A stretch of 64,000 bases of DNA from CAYRHJ01 sp964424105 (lineage in GTDB: Bacteria > Planctomycetota > Phycisphaerae > UBA1845): NCBI GenBank assembly GCA_964424105.1, contig CAYRHJ010000024.1:10255-74254 (forward strand), in the 5' to 3' direction. A program made the position numbers and the translations under genes. Of this stretch, positions 55,773 through 63,882 are shown piece by piece. A model generated the notes under the pieces. The model was not told the DNA's origin. It did not search any database and was given only the letters and a program-made list of their open reading frames with translations. The first letter of the stretch is position 1, and each line of letters begins with the position of its first letter.

Positions 55773-56669
55773 CTACATCGCAGTGTCATGCTCTGCGACG
55801 CCCGAGGTGAACTCTCCGCGCGAAACATCGCAAGCTTGTTGTTGCGAAAAAGGTGGCCTGCGTGCTGCCAGCAACCAACTAGCTCCCATACGCGCGTCCA
55901 ACAGGCTGGGTTTATCGACCCAATCCGGACCAGTTCCGCAAAGACCCTTCACACAGTGATCCCCGACGGATTGCCAAAACCCAAAACCATCAATTCGAAC
56001 GTCGATCAGTCCAGCCTCTGTGGCGCAGCGAGCCAGTTCCACTCGGTGGTAGGGCAATTCCATTCCATATGGCCAGCGCCCGGTCGATTCCAATGCCATC
56101 TTCCACAGTCGATACGGAATGCACCACGCATTGGGCATGCTCACCAAGACAAGTCCGCCAGGCCTGATCACTTCAGCATGAAGTCCGATGACGCGCCGGC
56201 GGTCACTTCCTCTAAAATGCTCCACCACGCCCAGCGACGCCGACACGTCAAACACGCCGGCAAGATCACTCATGTCAGCCAAAAAGTCTCTTTGCTCGAG
56301 CACCACTGGAAGTCGCAGTCGATCAAATCGATCGCTTGCCCGCTCCAATGCCCCGACGCTGTAATCGATCAATGTAACCTCAGCACCCTCCATCGCCATC
56401 AACGCAGAAAAGTCCGCCCTTCCACTACCCAATTCAACCGTCCGCAGTCCAGCCAGCCGGCCAAATGTCGACTCCATCGCAAACAAAGCACTGCGCCACC
56501 GTGGACTTCGCCGTTCACGCTCCAAGACAGACCGATCTTTGTCAGTAGACGTTTGTTGACGCCAAATTCGATCCCAAACAGTAACATGCTGCTCGAAGCT
56601 GGACTGCCGGCTTTTGTTCACGCTGGAAACCGTAGCCACGTCAATTCTCCGCCGGGCCCAGGTATGCAT
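55773..56669 (-). CDS. SAM-dependent methyltransferase of the polysaccharide cluster
   Basis: Class I Rossmann methyltransferase. Motif I is TVELGSGRADFSALMAMEGAEVTLIDYS; DVSASLGVVEHF and RPGGLVLVSMPNAWCIPYRLWKM are motifs IV and VI. I use ATG 56669; the frame is open to 56753 but this adds sequence overlapping the end of the GT2 gene. The genes overlap by 29 bp. It may methylate a sugar of the exported glycan. Confidence 0.82.
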   Translation of the reverse strand: MHTWARRRIDVATVSSVNKSRQSSFEQHVTVWDRIWRQQTSTDKDRSVLERERRSPRWRSALFAMESTFGRLAGLRTVELGSGRADFSALMAMEGAEVTLIDYSVGALERASDRFDRLRLPVVLEQRDFLADMSDLAGVFDVSASLGVVEHFRGSDRRRVIGLHAEVIRPGGLVLVSMPNAWCIPYRLWKMALESTGRWPYGMELPYHRVELARCATEAGLIDVRIDGFGFWQSVGDHCVKGLCGTGPDWVDKPSLLDARMGASWLLAARRPPFSQQQACDVSRGEFTSGVAEHDTAM

Positions 56670-57759
56670 CAAGGGGGTCGGCGTACTTCCGCCGATTCCA
56701 ACGTCGTTCGATCGCACCCACGCTCTGCCCGATTGTGCCACTGATCGCGACAATCCAGTTCACAACCAAAGCCATGCCGTACGCAACGGGTCGGTTCAGT
56801 CGCCCCGCCACCCGCAGCGATCTGTCGTGATAAGGAGCAATCAGAATATAGGCCAATGCCATCGTGACGGCCATCCAAAAAATCGGAACTAGACGAGCCA
56901 CCACAATTAGTGCCGAAACAATCAAAGCATTGCGAAAATGATACAGTGGAGACCGCATAGACGATGCGATGTGACCCTCACCTCGACCGTAAAAATAGAA
57001 CTGTTTGGCCAACGCAAATATCGAACTACGAGGTCGCCAGGCAACGACTGCATCTTCCGCCAATCGCCGAACCACTCCCAATCGATCCATCTTCAGGTTG
57101 AAAAGCGTGTCTTCCGCCGTATAGAGCCATTCGGGAAATCCGCCCGCGCGACGCCACGCCTCCTTCGTAAAAGCCATGGAACGCGCCGAGGGCTTGAACG
57201 TCTTCGAATCGAGTAGATCGAGCTGGCCTCGCATCGTCGTTAACCCCACGACAGATTCCCACAGCGAGTGGGCCTCCACGCGGTACGCACCTCCCACGAT
57301 TTCCGTAGACTTGTCCGACCGAAACGGCTGAATAAGTCTGACCAGCCAATCAGCCCTAGGCCGACACCCCGAATCGGTCAGTGCGATCATGCGACCTTGA
57401 GCATGCGCGATGCCTCGATTGCGACCTTCGCTGATGTTGGCACCGGGCGCGGTCACCATGCGTATATGGGGGTTTAGAGCGGCTTCGATTTCGATCACTC
57501 TTAGCGTCCCGTCCACAGATCCCCCGTCCACAACGATAATTTCCAACGGCTTTTCGTCTTGCTTCCCTAACGCTTCAAGAACGGCCTTGCAGCCAGACGC
57601 GTCGTTGAGCACGGTTAGTACGACAGACACAATCACATCGTCGGTTTCCCGCTCTACCGGGCCATACGTCCCCTCGTTTGCGCATACCAATGCGGAAGTC
57701 TTTTGCCTGGGAATGCCCGCCGCAGTCGCATTCGATGTCGTCGCAGTAGTGGATTTCAT
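56641..57759 (-). CDS. Glycosyltransferase family 2 with C-terminal membrane segments
   Basis: GT-A inverting transferase. IVSVVLTVLNDASGCKAVLEAL...PLEIIVVDGGSVDGTLRVIE is the nucleotide site, then RNRGIAHAQGRMIALTDSGCRPR holds the DxD-like metal site (LTDSGC), and AFTKEAWRRAGGFPEWLYTAEDTLFNLKMDRLG the acceptor region. Three hydrophobic stretches after residue 280 (NALIVSALIVVARLVPIFWMAV...) suggest membrane attachment. It starts 1 bp after the stop of the neighbouring GT4 gene, so the genes are nearly contiguous. Confidence 0.88.
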   Translation of the reverse strand: MKSTTATTSNATAAGIPRQKTSALVCANEGTYGPVERETDDVIVSVVLTVLNDASGCKAVLEALGKQDEKPLEIIVVDGGSVDGTLRVIEIEAALNPHIRMVTAPGANISEGRNRGIAHAQGRMIALTDSGCRPRADWLVRLIQPFRSDKSTEIVGGAYRVEAHSLWESVVGLTTMRGQLDLLDSKTFKPSARSMAFTKEAWRRAGGFPEWLYTAEDTLFNLKMDRLGVVRRLAEDAVVAWRPRSSIFALAKQFYFYGRGEGHIASSMRSPLYHFRNALIVSALIVVARLVPIFWMAVTMALAYILIAPYHDRSLRVAGRLNRPVAYGMALVVNWIVAISGTIGQSVGAIERRWNRRKYADPLDAYLGPAEN

Positions 57760-57760
57760 T

Positions 57761-58915
57761 TCAAGTAGACTGCATCAACACTTGCTCAGTCACGGCGCTA
57801 TGTCGCAATCCGGTCGACACGTATCCACTCTTGGCAAGAGAGCGATCCGTCATCACCTGAGTCAACAGCGCTTCCCATGCATCGATCGTCCGACTCCATT
57901 CAAAAAAAGTCTGTACCCGCCGACGCGCGTATTCGCCCATCGCACGACGCCTTTCTGGGTCATTCAGTAGGTCCAAAATGGCCTCGCCCATTGCACCAAC
58001 GTCGCCTTGTGGTGTCAAAGTGCCGGTTCGACCGTGCTCCACCGTTTCAAACAGCCCGCCAACCGCCGACGCCACGACCGGCAACTCCATGGCTCCCGCC
58101 TCCAATGCAGCCACGCAGAAACTCTCTTTGACAGATGGAATAGCCACGACATCCCAACGTGACATGATTCCCGGCAACGCGCCATGTTCTTGCTTTGGCC
58201 GCCAGTGAATGAACTGATTTAGTTCAAGCTCATCGGCCAATCGAATGCATTCGTAAAGCAATGGCCCGGAGCCGATGAACTCGAATCGAACGTTCGAATG
58301 TCGCCGACACACGTATGCCGCCACTTCGACCATAGTCAGCGGTCCATAAACCGGCTCGAACCCCTTGTAGAAGCCTACAGTCATTCGAGATCGAGACTGT
58401 TTGGGCGGCGGAATGAACTGACGCGTCTCCACACCCATTGGAATGGCCACAACTCTTTCAATTTCAACACGACCATATTGCGCGGTTTTTTCGCGAAACC
58501 ATTCGGCGGAAGTTACGACCCTGCTGGCAGCACGTAACAGTCTGCGCTTGGCCAAGTCGCGTTCGGCGTGAGGCTTGGCTGATTGCGGCGGCGGATCCAC
58601 ATCCGACCCGTATGCTTTAACTACCAATGGCGTGTGTCGAACGGATTCCGCCGTGATGCCCCAATCTGAAACAAAATGCACACACGCCACGTCGTGTCTG
58701 CTGAACTGTCGCGATAGGAACTCCTTCCAACGTCGCCGCCAGTGAAACGGATATTGCCAGCCAAACGGCGGAACCCGAAAGCGCTCAAAAGTCGCACCTT
58801 CGACGGCGTCGGGCTTCATCGACATCACGTGGATCGCGTGGCCCCGATCGGCCAATCCGCGCACCAATCGTCTGAAATGAATGACGTCGGAAGGTCCCAG
58901 CATCAGAATGCGCAT
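57761..58915 (-). CDS. Glycosyltransferase family 4
   Basis: GT-B retaining transferase: MRILMLGPSDVIHFRRLVRGLADRGHAIHVMSM, VVTSAEWFREKTAQYGRVEIERVVAIPMGVE, RMTVGFYKGFEPVYGPLTMVEVAAYV and VVAIPSVKESFCVAALEAGAMELPVVASAVGGLFETVEHGRTG (EX7E glutamates). At 384 aa it is complete. It follows the ABC ATPase gene on the same strand, with a family A repeat in the spacer. Confidence 0.9.
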   Translation of the reverse strand: MRILMLGPSDVIHFRRLVRGLADRGHAIHVMSMKPDAVEGATFERFRVPPFGWQYPFHWRRRWKEFLSRQFSRHDVACVHFVSDWGITAESVRHTPLVVKAYGSDVDPPPQSAKPHAERDLAKRRLLRAASRVVTSAEWFREKTAQYGRVEIERVVAIPMGVETRQFIPPPKQSRSRMTVGFYKGFEPVYGPLTMVEVAAYVCRRHSNVRFEFIGSGPLLYECIRLADELELNQFIHWRPKQEHGALPGIMSRWDVVAIPSVKESFCVAALEAGAMELPVVASAVGGLFETVEHGRTGTLTPQGDVGAMGEAILDLLNDPERRRAMGEYARRRVQTFFEWSRTIDAWEALLTQVMTDRSLAKSGYVSTGLRHSAVTEQVLMQST

Positions 58916-58936
58916 TTGGAACTCTCAACAATTTCA

Positions 58937-58961
58937 GAGCCGCAACCGCGAGGGAGCGGTC
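58937..58961 (+). repeat. Dispersed repeat family A
   Basis: Slightly diverged unit (GCAACCGCGAGGGAGCGGTC) in the 53-bp spacer between the ABC ATPase and glycosyltransferase genes, inside the operon. Confidence 0.75.
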
Positions 58962-58968
58962 TTGCTGT

Positions 58969-60267
58969 CTATTGGAATGACAGGTCGGCCATTGTGTTAG
59001 GTACTTTTTTCACTCCACATTCCCGGGCAGATTCAATCGACCCGACTTCAGACTGGGCGGCGTCAATGGAACACAACTCCCACGCGTGCGGCAAACACAG
59101 AATGCCCGTCGGACGTCCGCGATCTTCAACAAAGACGGTTCGGCAATAGCCGGAATCTCCGACCAACTGGCCACTCTCCGCGTCTCGTAGAATCGTTCGC
59201 AACAAGTATTCGCCGCCGCCCAACGGAAGAGACGGCACGGATAGTTCGATCCGTCCGTCACCTTCAGCGACGCAATACGTCACGCCGTCGCGAATGGAAC
59301 TGAAATTGACCAGGCACGTGCCCACGTCCCGGCGGACGTCGACCTCCGCCGCCAATTCGCGATACGGTCGAGAAAGATCAAATCTGACTTCGAACACCAA
59401 CGGCTCATCACTGGCGATGACGCCCAAGTCATTCCCTTTCGACGAGCGAATCCGTGCGGGATGCACGAATTCCATCTCACCGTCGAGAGCCATCGAGCCC
59501 ATCGGACTTGCGCTCTGTAGAGCACTCAAATAACAAGCCACCGCATCGTGCGTGTCACCGTCAAACGCAACGCGGCCGCGATCCAGCACGATGGCTCGCG
59601 TGCAAAACGATTGCATTTGCTCGAGCTGGTGAGTGACAAACAGCAGCACCGCACCATCATTCACCAATTCACGCATCCGGTTCACGCATTTTTGCCGAAA
59701 AGCAACGTCCCCCACACTGAGCACTTCGTCCACCAAGAGCACGTCCGGTTCCACGTGCGCAGCCACACTAAACCCCAACCGAGCCTGCATTCCCGAGCTG
59801 TACCGCTTCACAGGCGTATCGATGAACTCCCCAATGCCGCTGAACTCGATGATCGCGTCCAGCTTCCGCTCGATCTCCGCCTTGCGCATGCCCAATACCG
59901 ACGCATTCATGTATACATTTTCTCGCCCGGTCAGATCACCGTGGAAACCGGCACTGACCTCGATCAACGCCGTGACCCGCCCCCTTCGACGAATGATACC
60001 CCGATCCGCTCGAAGAATTCCGGCGATCAGCTTCAACGCCGTGCTCTTGCCCGCCCCGTTGGGGCCGACAAGCCCCAACGCCTCGCCCGGTCCGACCTCA
60101 AAGCTGACGTTCTCTAACGCCCAGAATGCGTCATTGGGACGTTCACTCGGTCGCCCCAAAGCGCGGCGTATCCCGTCCGAGATGAGCTCGCCGAGACGGT
60201 CATGTGCCGCTCCGCGGTGAAACCGCTTGCCCACCCCTTCGAGTTTCAATAGTCCTCGGCTCATCAA
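58969..60267 (-). CDS. Polysaccharide ABC exporter ATPase (Wzt-like)
   Basis: Walker A GPNGAGKS at 68-75, signature region YSSGMQARLGFSVAAH, Walker B LLVDEVLSVGD, and a final SVGDVAFRQKCVNRM switch. A C-terminal ~150-residue beta domain (LVFEVRFDLSRPYRELAAEVDVRRDVGTCLVNFSS) corresponds to the Wzt carbohydrate-binding domain that selects the capped glycan. At 432 aa it is full size. Its ATGA overlap with the permease gene (60264-60267) ties the two subunits. Confidence 0.93.
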   Translation of the reverse strand: MMSRGLLKLEGVGKRFHRGAAHDRLGELISDGIRRALGRPSERPNDAFWALENVSFEVGPGEALGLVGPNGAGKSTALKLIAGILRADRGIIRRRGRVTALIEVSAGFHGDLTGRENVYMNASVLGMRKAEIERKLDAIIEFSGIGEFIDTPVKRYSSGMQARLGFSVAAHVEPDVLLVDEVLSVGDVAFRQKCVNRMRELVNDGAVLLFVTHQLEQMQSFCTRAIVLDRGRVAFDGDTHDAVACYLSALQSASPMGSMALDGEMEFVHPARIRSSKGNDLGVIASDEPLVFEVRFDLSRPYRELAAEVDVRRDVGTCLVNFSSIRDGVTYCVAEGDGRIELSVPSLPLGGGEYLLRTILRDAESGQLVGDSGYCRTVFVEDRGRPTGILCLPHAWELCSIDAAQSEVGSIESARECGVKKVPNTMADLSFQ

Positions 60268-61127
60268 ATCCGCTCGGCAAATAGATACCCAGCCCGATGA
60301 AAACTAGCCCAGCCCAACACGAGCGATAACACCGCGATCACCGTGGCAAACGCAAATGACTCCGCATCGGGAAGTCGCCCTTCCAATAGGCAGGCTCGGT
60401 ACGCCGAGATAATTCCAGTCATGGGGTTGGCCGACAGAAGTCGACCCAAGAATGAATCATCCAACTGAAGTGGGTAGACGACACTGGTCGCAAACATCCA
60501 CAGTTGAATGATGACTGAGAACATCTGTCGCACGTCCCGATAAAAGAGATTAGCCATCGCCAACCCCATCCCCAATCCGACCATGAAGATAATCTGCACC
60601 AGCAACACGACCGGTACGAACAACACTGCCCACGACGTCGTGAAAGACCAATCTGAATACCAGTGGAAGTAGCCCATCAACCCCACCAGCACGATCGACG
60701 CCATGCAAAAATCCACGAACGCCGACGCGATACACGCAAGCGGTAGCACTTCCCGCGGAAAGTAGACCTTGGTGACCAGGTTCTGATGCGCCACCAGCGA
60801 ATTCACCGAGCCGTTCAACCCAGCCGCGAAGAACGTCCACGGCAACAGACCCGTGTAGGCGAACAACGCATACGGCATTTCCAATCCCAGACCATCCGCC
60901 AGCGGCACCGCGCGCGTAAAAACGAACGTAAACACCAACATCATGCTCAACGGAATCAGCACCGCCCAAGCCACGCCCAAGAGCGTTTGCTTGTAGCGAA
61001 TGCGAAGCTCGCGAACCGTCAGGCTGCTCAGCAGGTGCCGGTACTGCCAAACCTCGCCGAGCGGATCATAGGACGTACGATCACTGATCAGCACAAGTGC
61101 ATCCTTCGCCCGCCAATCACGGGCCAA
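60264..61127 (-). CDS. Polysaccharide ABC exporter permease (Wzm-like)
   Basis: ABC-2 family permease. The amphipathic start YRHLLSSLTVRELRIRYKQTLLGVAWAVLIPLSMM and about six helices (MLVFTFVFTRAV, ALFAYTGLLPWTFFAAGL, VDFCMASIVLVGLMGYF, VLLVQIIFMVGLGMGLAMANLFYRDVRQM...) match the Wzm/TagG family. Length 287 aa. It is the first gene of the minus-strand glycan operon; the 25-bp tandem repeats lie about 145 bp upstream. Together with the next gene it exports the lipid-linked chain across the inner membrane. Confidence 0.92.
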   Translation of the reverse strand: MARDWRAKDALVLISDRTSYDPLGEVWQYRHLLSSLTVRELRIRYKQTLLGVAWAVLIPLSMMLVFTFVFTRAVPLADGLGLEMPYALFAYTGLLPWTFFAAGLNGSVNSLVAHQNLVTKVYFPREVLPLACIASAFVDFCMASIVLVGLMGYFHWYSDWSFTTSWAVLFVPVVLLVQIIFMVGLGMGLAMANLFYRDVRQMFSVIIQLWMFATSVVYPLQLDDSFLGRLLSANPMTGIISAYRACLLEGRLPDAESFAFATVIAVLSLVLGWASFHRAGYLFAERI

Positions 61128-61271
61128 CGCCCATTCAATACCTTCGATGTATTTCTCGGACGTATACGGACGGAGCTTTGGCTCCTGATGCCCTTGTCAA
61201 TTATTCCATGCATCCGCCGCCAAGAGCGTCCGATAATCAACGTGCGGACAACCGCCGAGCTTTTGTCGGCG

Positions 61272-61346
61272 TATTTGAACACGAGTGAAGTCTACATATT
61301 TGAAGACGAGTGAAGTCTACATATTTGAAGACGTGTGATGTCTGCG
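61272..61346. repeat. Three tandem 25-bp repeats upstream of the exporter operon
   Basis: Units start at 61272, 61297 and 61322. Copies 1 and 2 differ at one base, copy 3 at a few. Each contains an AGAC...GTCT dyad. Spacing of 25 bp puts copies about 2.4 helical turns apart. The 578-bp gap 61128-61705 also has a 100-bp repeat but no gene. Confidence 0.85.
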
Positions 61347-61440
61347 AATGGAAATCGCCGCGGGGTCCGTGCGATAGGCCGACCCGCGATCGTATTCACG
61401 TTTGGACGGTGTTGAATTCGGTTCGTTCTTCCCAAAACGC

Positions 61441-61540
61441 CGTCACCCCGGCGAATGCCGGGGTCCAGGCATAATCGCTGCGGTTTCCGGCTTTCATGGA
61501 AACGACAACCATCGTTCAACGGACCATTCAGTGATCAATA
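61441..61540. repeat. 100-bp repeat, left copy (flanks Ni-SOD gene)
   Basis: Begins with a family C unit (CGTCACCCCGGCGAATGCCG) and continues with a related 70-bp tail (GCGGTTTCCGG..., ACCATCGTTCAA, TATCAATA-like end). A diverged copy of equal length is at 62391-62490. The two bracket the superoxide dismutase gene in direct orientation. Confidence 0.75.
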
Positions 61541-61705
61541 GGTTCCGGCAAACGCTGGGTCGTGCGCCCCTGCCAGAGCCGCAAGCGTTCCCGGCTGATG
61601 ACCCGCGTGCCGCGGATGCGCTCCAGAACTAATTCGAAACGGACACCTTGACCGAGCGAAACTTCGGTGAAGCACACCAAAGCCACGCCCCCCAACCGAC
61701 GCCGA

Positions 61706-62185
61706 TCAATAATATCCGGCGATTTTCTCGATGGCTTTGTTGAGTGACATCACCGCCGCGGGGTCAGCCGATTGCTTGGTCTTCATCGCCTCGACCATCA
61801 CCGCGTGATGTTCCGCAAGCCGCTTGAGATACTCCCCACGCTCCGCGGAATCTCCGTCGACCGGCTTCACTCGCTGGCAGAGAAAATACTCAGCCATGAC
61901 GTGAATGATGTGCGACGCGTGATCTTCCTTCGTCGTCACCCAACGAATCAATTGGTTCGCGGACTGCGCATCGCGATTCGCCGAAAGCTCGTTGATCTGC
62001 GTGATGGCCTTGGCGATCGTCGAAGCGTCCTCCTTGAGCCTGCTGATACGGGCCGCGTCGTCATAAATCCCGCAGGGCACCTGGCAATGAGCCGACGCGC
62101 GACCGTGAACCGTCGCCCACACCGCCGCCGTCGCCAGAACAAACAGGCCCATCAGTGACATGCCCTTCAGATAACGCCTTCGCAT
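61706..62185 (-). CDS. sodN: Exported nickel superoxide dismutase
   Basis: Dismutates superoxide using Ni at an N-terminal hook. The mature start HCQVPCGIYDD has His33, Cys34, Cys38 and Tyr41 in the precursor; these become His1, Cys2, Cys6 and Tyr9 of the mature enzyme, the Ni-hook pattern HCxxPCGxY. Ahead of it is a signal peptide, MRRRYLKGMSLMGLFVLATA to residue 32 (ASA|H), with RRRYLK fitting a twin-arginine motif (RRxFLK-like). Removal after ASA would leave His1 free. In most bacteria SodX performs this cut; no SodX gene is seen here. The helical core (WVTTKEDHASHIIHVMAEYFLCQRVKP) fits the four-helix bundle. ATG 62185 follows GGAAGGAG. Confidence 0.85.
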   Translation of the reverse strand: MRRRYLKGMSLMGLFVLATAAVWATVHGRASAHCQVPCGIYDDAARISRLKEDASTIAKAITQINELSANRDAQSANQLIRWVTTKEDHASHIIHVMAEYFLCQRVKPVDGDSAERGEYLKRLAEHHAVMVEAMKTKQSADPAAVMSLNKAIEKIAGYY

Positions 62186-62390
62186 CGAAAACTCCTTCCT
62201 GATCTTCATGTGCTTCGCACCATGGTGGCTCGCCCTGCTTCAACGATGTCCACAAATCATTCTCGTTCGCCGGGAATCGCTGTCAAGTACGACAACCGAA
62301 CCACGAACAATCTCGACGCGTACGATCCGCGCCTCGCAACCATTGACGCTTGAATGGTGTAATCAAGTCGATCCGCAATGCCCGCAGAAC

Positions 62391-62490
62391 CGTCACCCCG
62401 GCGAATGCCGGGGTCCAGGAAACATTCTTGCAGTTCCACACTTTCGCGGAAACGGCCACCATCGTTCAATTGACTATTCAAATATCAATA
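62391..62490. repeat. 100-bp repeat, right copy
   Basis: Diverged direct copy of 61441-61540, keeping the family C head and the tail block ACCATCGTTCAA...ATCAATA. It ends just before the zinc-ribbon fragment. Confidence 0.75.
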
Positions 62491-62495
62491 AACCG

Positions 62496-62591
62496 TCATT
62501 CAAACCGCCGTCCGCACTGCGGACAATACTCGGCATTCGCTCGCACGCGGCTTCCGCACTTGCAAACCGCGACGACGGGCTTCTCTGATGA
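62496..62591 (-). pseudogene. Detached C-terminal zinc ribbon of the exosortase-partner gene
   Basis: Directly after the TGA (62592-62594) that ends the partner gene, the same frame continues for 31 codons, encoding a zinc ribbon with CKCG (about residues 11-14) and CPQCG (about 23-27), then TGA. There is no good start codon of its own. Either the stop is a recent nonsense mutation, a readthrough site, or a sequencing error, or this is a relic. Confidence 0.6.
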
Positions 62592-63170
62592 TCAATCGGC
62601 CCGGCGAAAATTCAACCATTCTTCAAAATCCTTTCGCCGAAACGAAATCATCCCCCAAATACCCAGCGGTATCACGAACTCACCAGCGAACGACTCCACG
62701 CATATCCAGTTCAAAAACGCCAGCGTCTTCTTCTGCCAGTCATCAAGATCCGTGTAAATGACCCCGGCTATGAAAATGTACTGACGCAACGCCACAAACC
62801 CCGTCATCACCACCAGGCAGACCGCCAAAGTGATCAACCGGCGCCGCCAGCGAAACGGCGTAGCCAACACCAGCGCAGCCACGAACGCAGTCGCGATAAA
62901 TCCCTTGTTTCGAGAGTTGACGCCCACCGGCAAAACATATCCCGTCGGCTTATGCTTGAACGAAACCCGCGTATCGCGCTCCGGGTCACCATCCATCCGC
63001 TCAAAAGCAATCACCGAATCGTCGTGGATATTTGTGAACAGCGCATTGCCGATAGCCCGAAAAAAGGCGGCATACCCGTGTGAGATGACGTGTGTCCACG
63101 GAAGCACCAATACCAGAAACAGAACCAGAAACCGCAACACAAACCAAACCAGAGGCCGCGTTCGAATCAT
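62592..63170 (-). CDS. Exosortase-partner membrane protein
   Basis: 192 aa with about four hydrophobic segments (LVWFVLRFLVLFLVLVLPW; FIATAFVAALVLATPF; LITLAVCLVVMTGFVAL; WGMISFRR end). Gene order and overlap match the small membrane protein often found beside exosortase genes such as XrtH. The role is unknown. ATG 63170 overlaps the exosortase stop as ATGA, so they are translationally coupled. A zinc-ribbon continues past its stop in the same frame (62496-62591). Confidence 0.72.
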   Translation of the reverse strand: MIRTRPLVWFVLRFLVLFLVLVLPWTHVISHGYAAFFRAIGNALFTNIHDDSVIAFERMDGDPERDTRVSFKHKPTGYVLPVGVNSRNKGFIATAFVAALVLATPFRWRRRLITLAVCLVVMTGFVALRQYIFIAGVIYTDLDDWQKKTLAFLNWICVESFAGEFVIPLGIWGMISFRRKDFEEWLNFRRAD

Positions 63171-63826
63171 GTTGACGGCTTCCTTGATCGAGTCGCCCAC
63201 TGAACCCAGACCGCCCAAAACACGACCGCCACGATAATGAACGACGCCTGTCCAATGTCGTAATGCATCAGGTCCAACACCTTCGGAAAATAGATGCCAA
63301 TCAAGAACAACAACACGATTCGAAAGACGTTGACTATCAACAGCAACGGAACGCCGGCCAGCAAACCTGCCAATTTCTTCCGATAGGCCACCGGTGACGC
63401 CAACACCGCCGCCACGTACGCCATCGTCGGCTCCAACGCGTCGCAGCCATGCACGATCTCGAAGCGGACGCCCAATGATTTGGACCCCATGAAAGGCCCC
63501 TCGGCTTCAACCCCATATCCGATCGCCGATAACAACCCCGCAGACACCCTCGCAATAAATGTCAAGTAAGGCCGCAAAACGTTGCCATACTTTTCAAGAA
63601 AATAGGCATATTCGACCAGGTAGTATCCGCCCATGACGCCGCTGAACACCAACACCGCCACGATGACGGAAAAACGTCGACCTCCGCCTGCGGTTCGCTT
63701 CCCAGGCCCGCCGCCCGTCGTTTGCTTCCCAGGCCCGCCGCCAGCGACCCCTGCCGATTCATCGGCCTTGCGCTCCTTGCCGCTGTCCGCCTGCCCCGCT
63801 GGGTTGTACGCGTCATCCTTCGTCAT
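63167..63826 (-). CDS. Exosortase/archaeosortase family transpeptidase (XrtH-like)
   Basis: Membrane cysteine protease/transpeptidase that sorts proteins with a C-terminal anchor to the envelope. All three catalytic residues are visible: Cys128 (VHGCDALEPTMAYVAA), Arg169 (VNVFRIVLLFLIGIYF) and His188 (DLMHYDIGQASF). Seven or eight hydrophobic helices run from residue 52. The N-terminal ~50 residues are soluble with a short tandem GGGPGKxT repeat (two units). At 219 aa it is short, as in XrtH and archaeosortase-like forms. ATG 63826 is chosen; an upstream frame start is poor. No sorting-signal substrate is found in the window. Confidence 0.85.
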   Translation of the reverse strand: MTKDDAYNPAGQADSGKERKADESAGVAGGGPGKQTTGGGPGKRTAGGGRRFSVIVAVLVFSGVMGGYYLVEYAYFLEKYGNVLRPYLTFIARVSAGLLSAIGYGVEAEGPFMGSKSLGVRFEIVHGCDALEPTMAYVAAVLASPVAYRKKLAGLLAGVPLLLIVNVFRIVLLFLIGIYFPKVLDLMHYDIGQASFIIVAVVFWAVWVQWATRSRKPST

Positions 63827-63882
63827 ATTCGACTCTTCGAATTCCCTCGTTGCCCACCCAGGCAAAACCCCTATCAATTTCA

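Noticed and set aside
56669..56753. tRNA-like reading (VAQSGRA-type peptide) at the N-terminus of the methyltransferase frame
   Set aside because: The DNA is simply the end of the glycosyltransferase gene in another frame; no cloverleaf is found.
61272..61346. CRISPR array
   Set aside because: Units are tandem without spacers, and only three copies exist; no cas genes are near.
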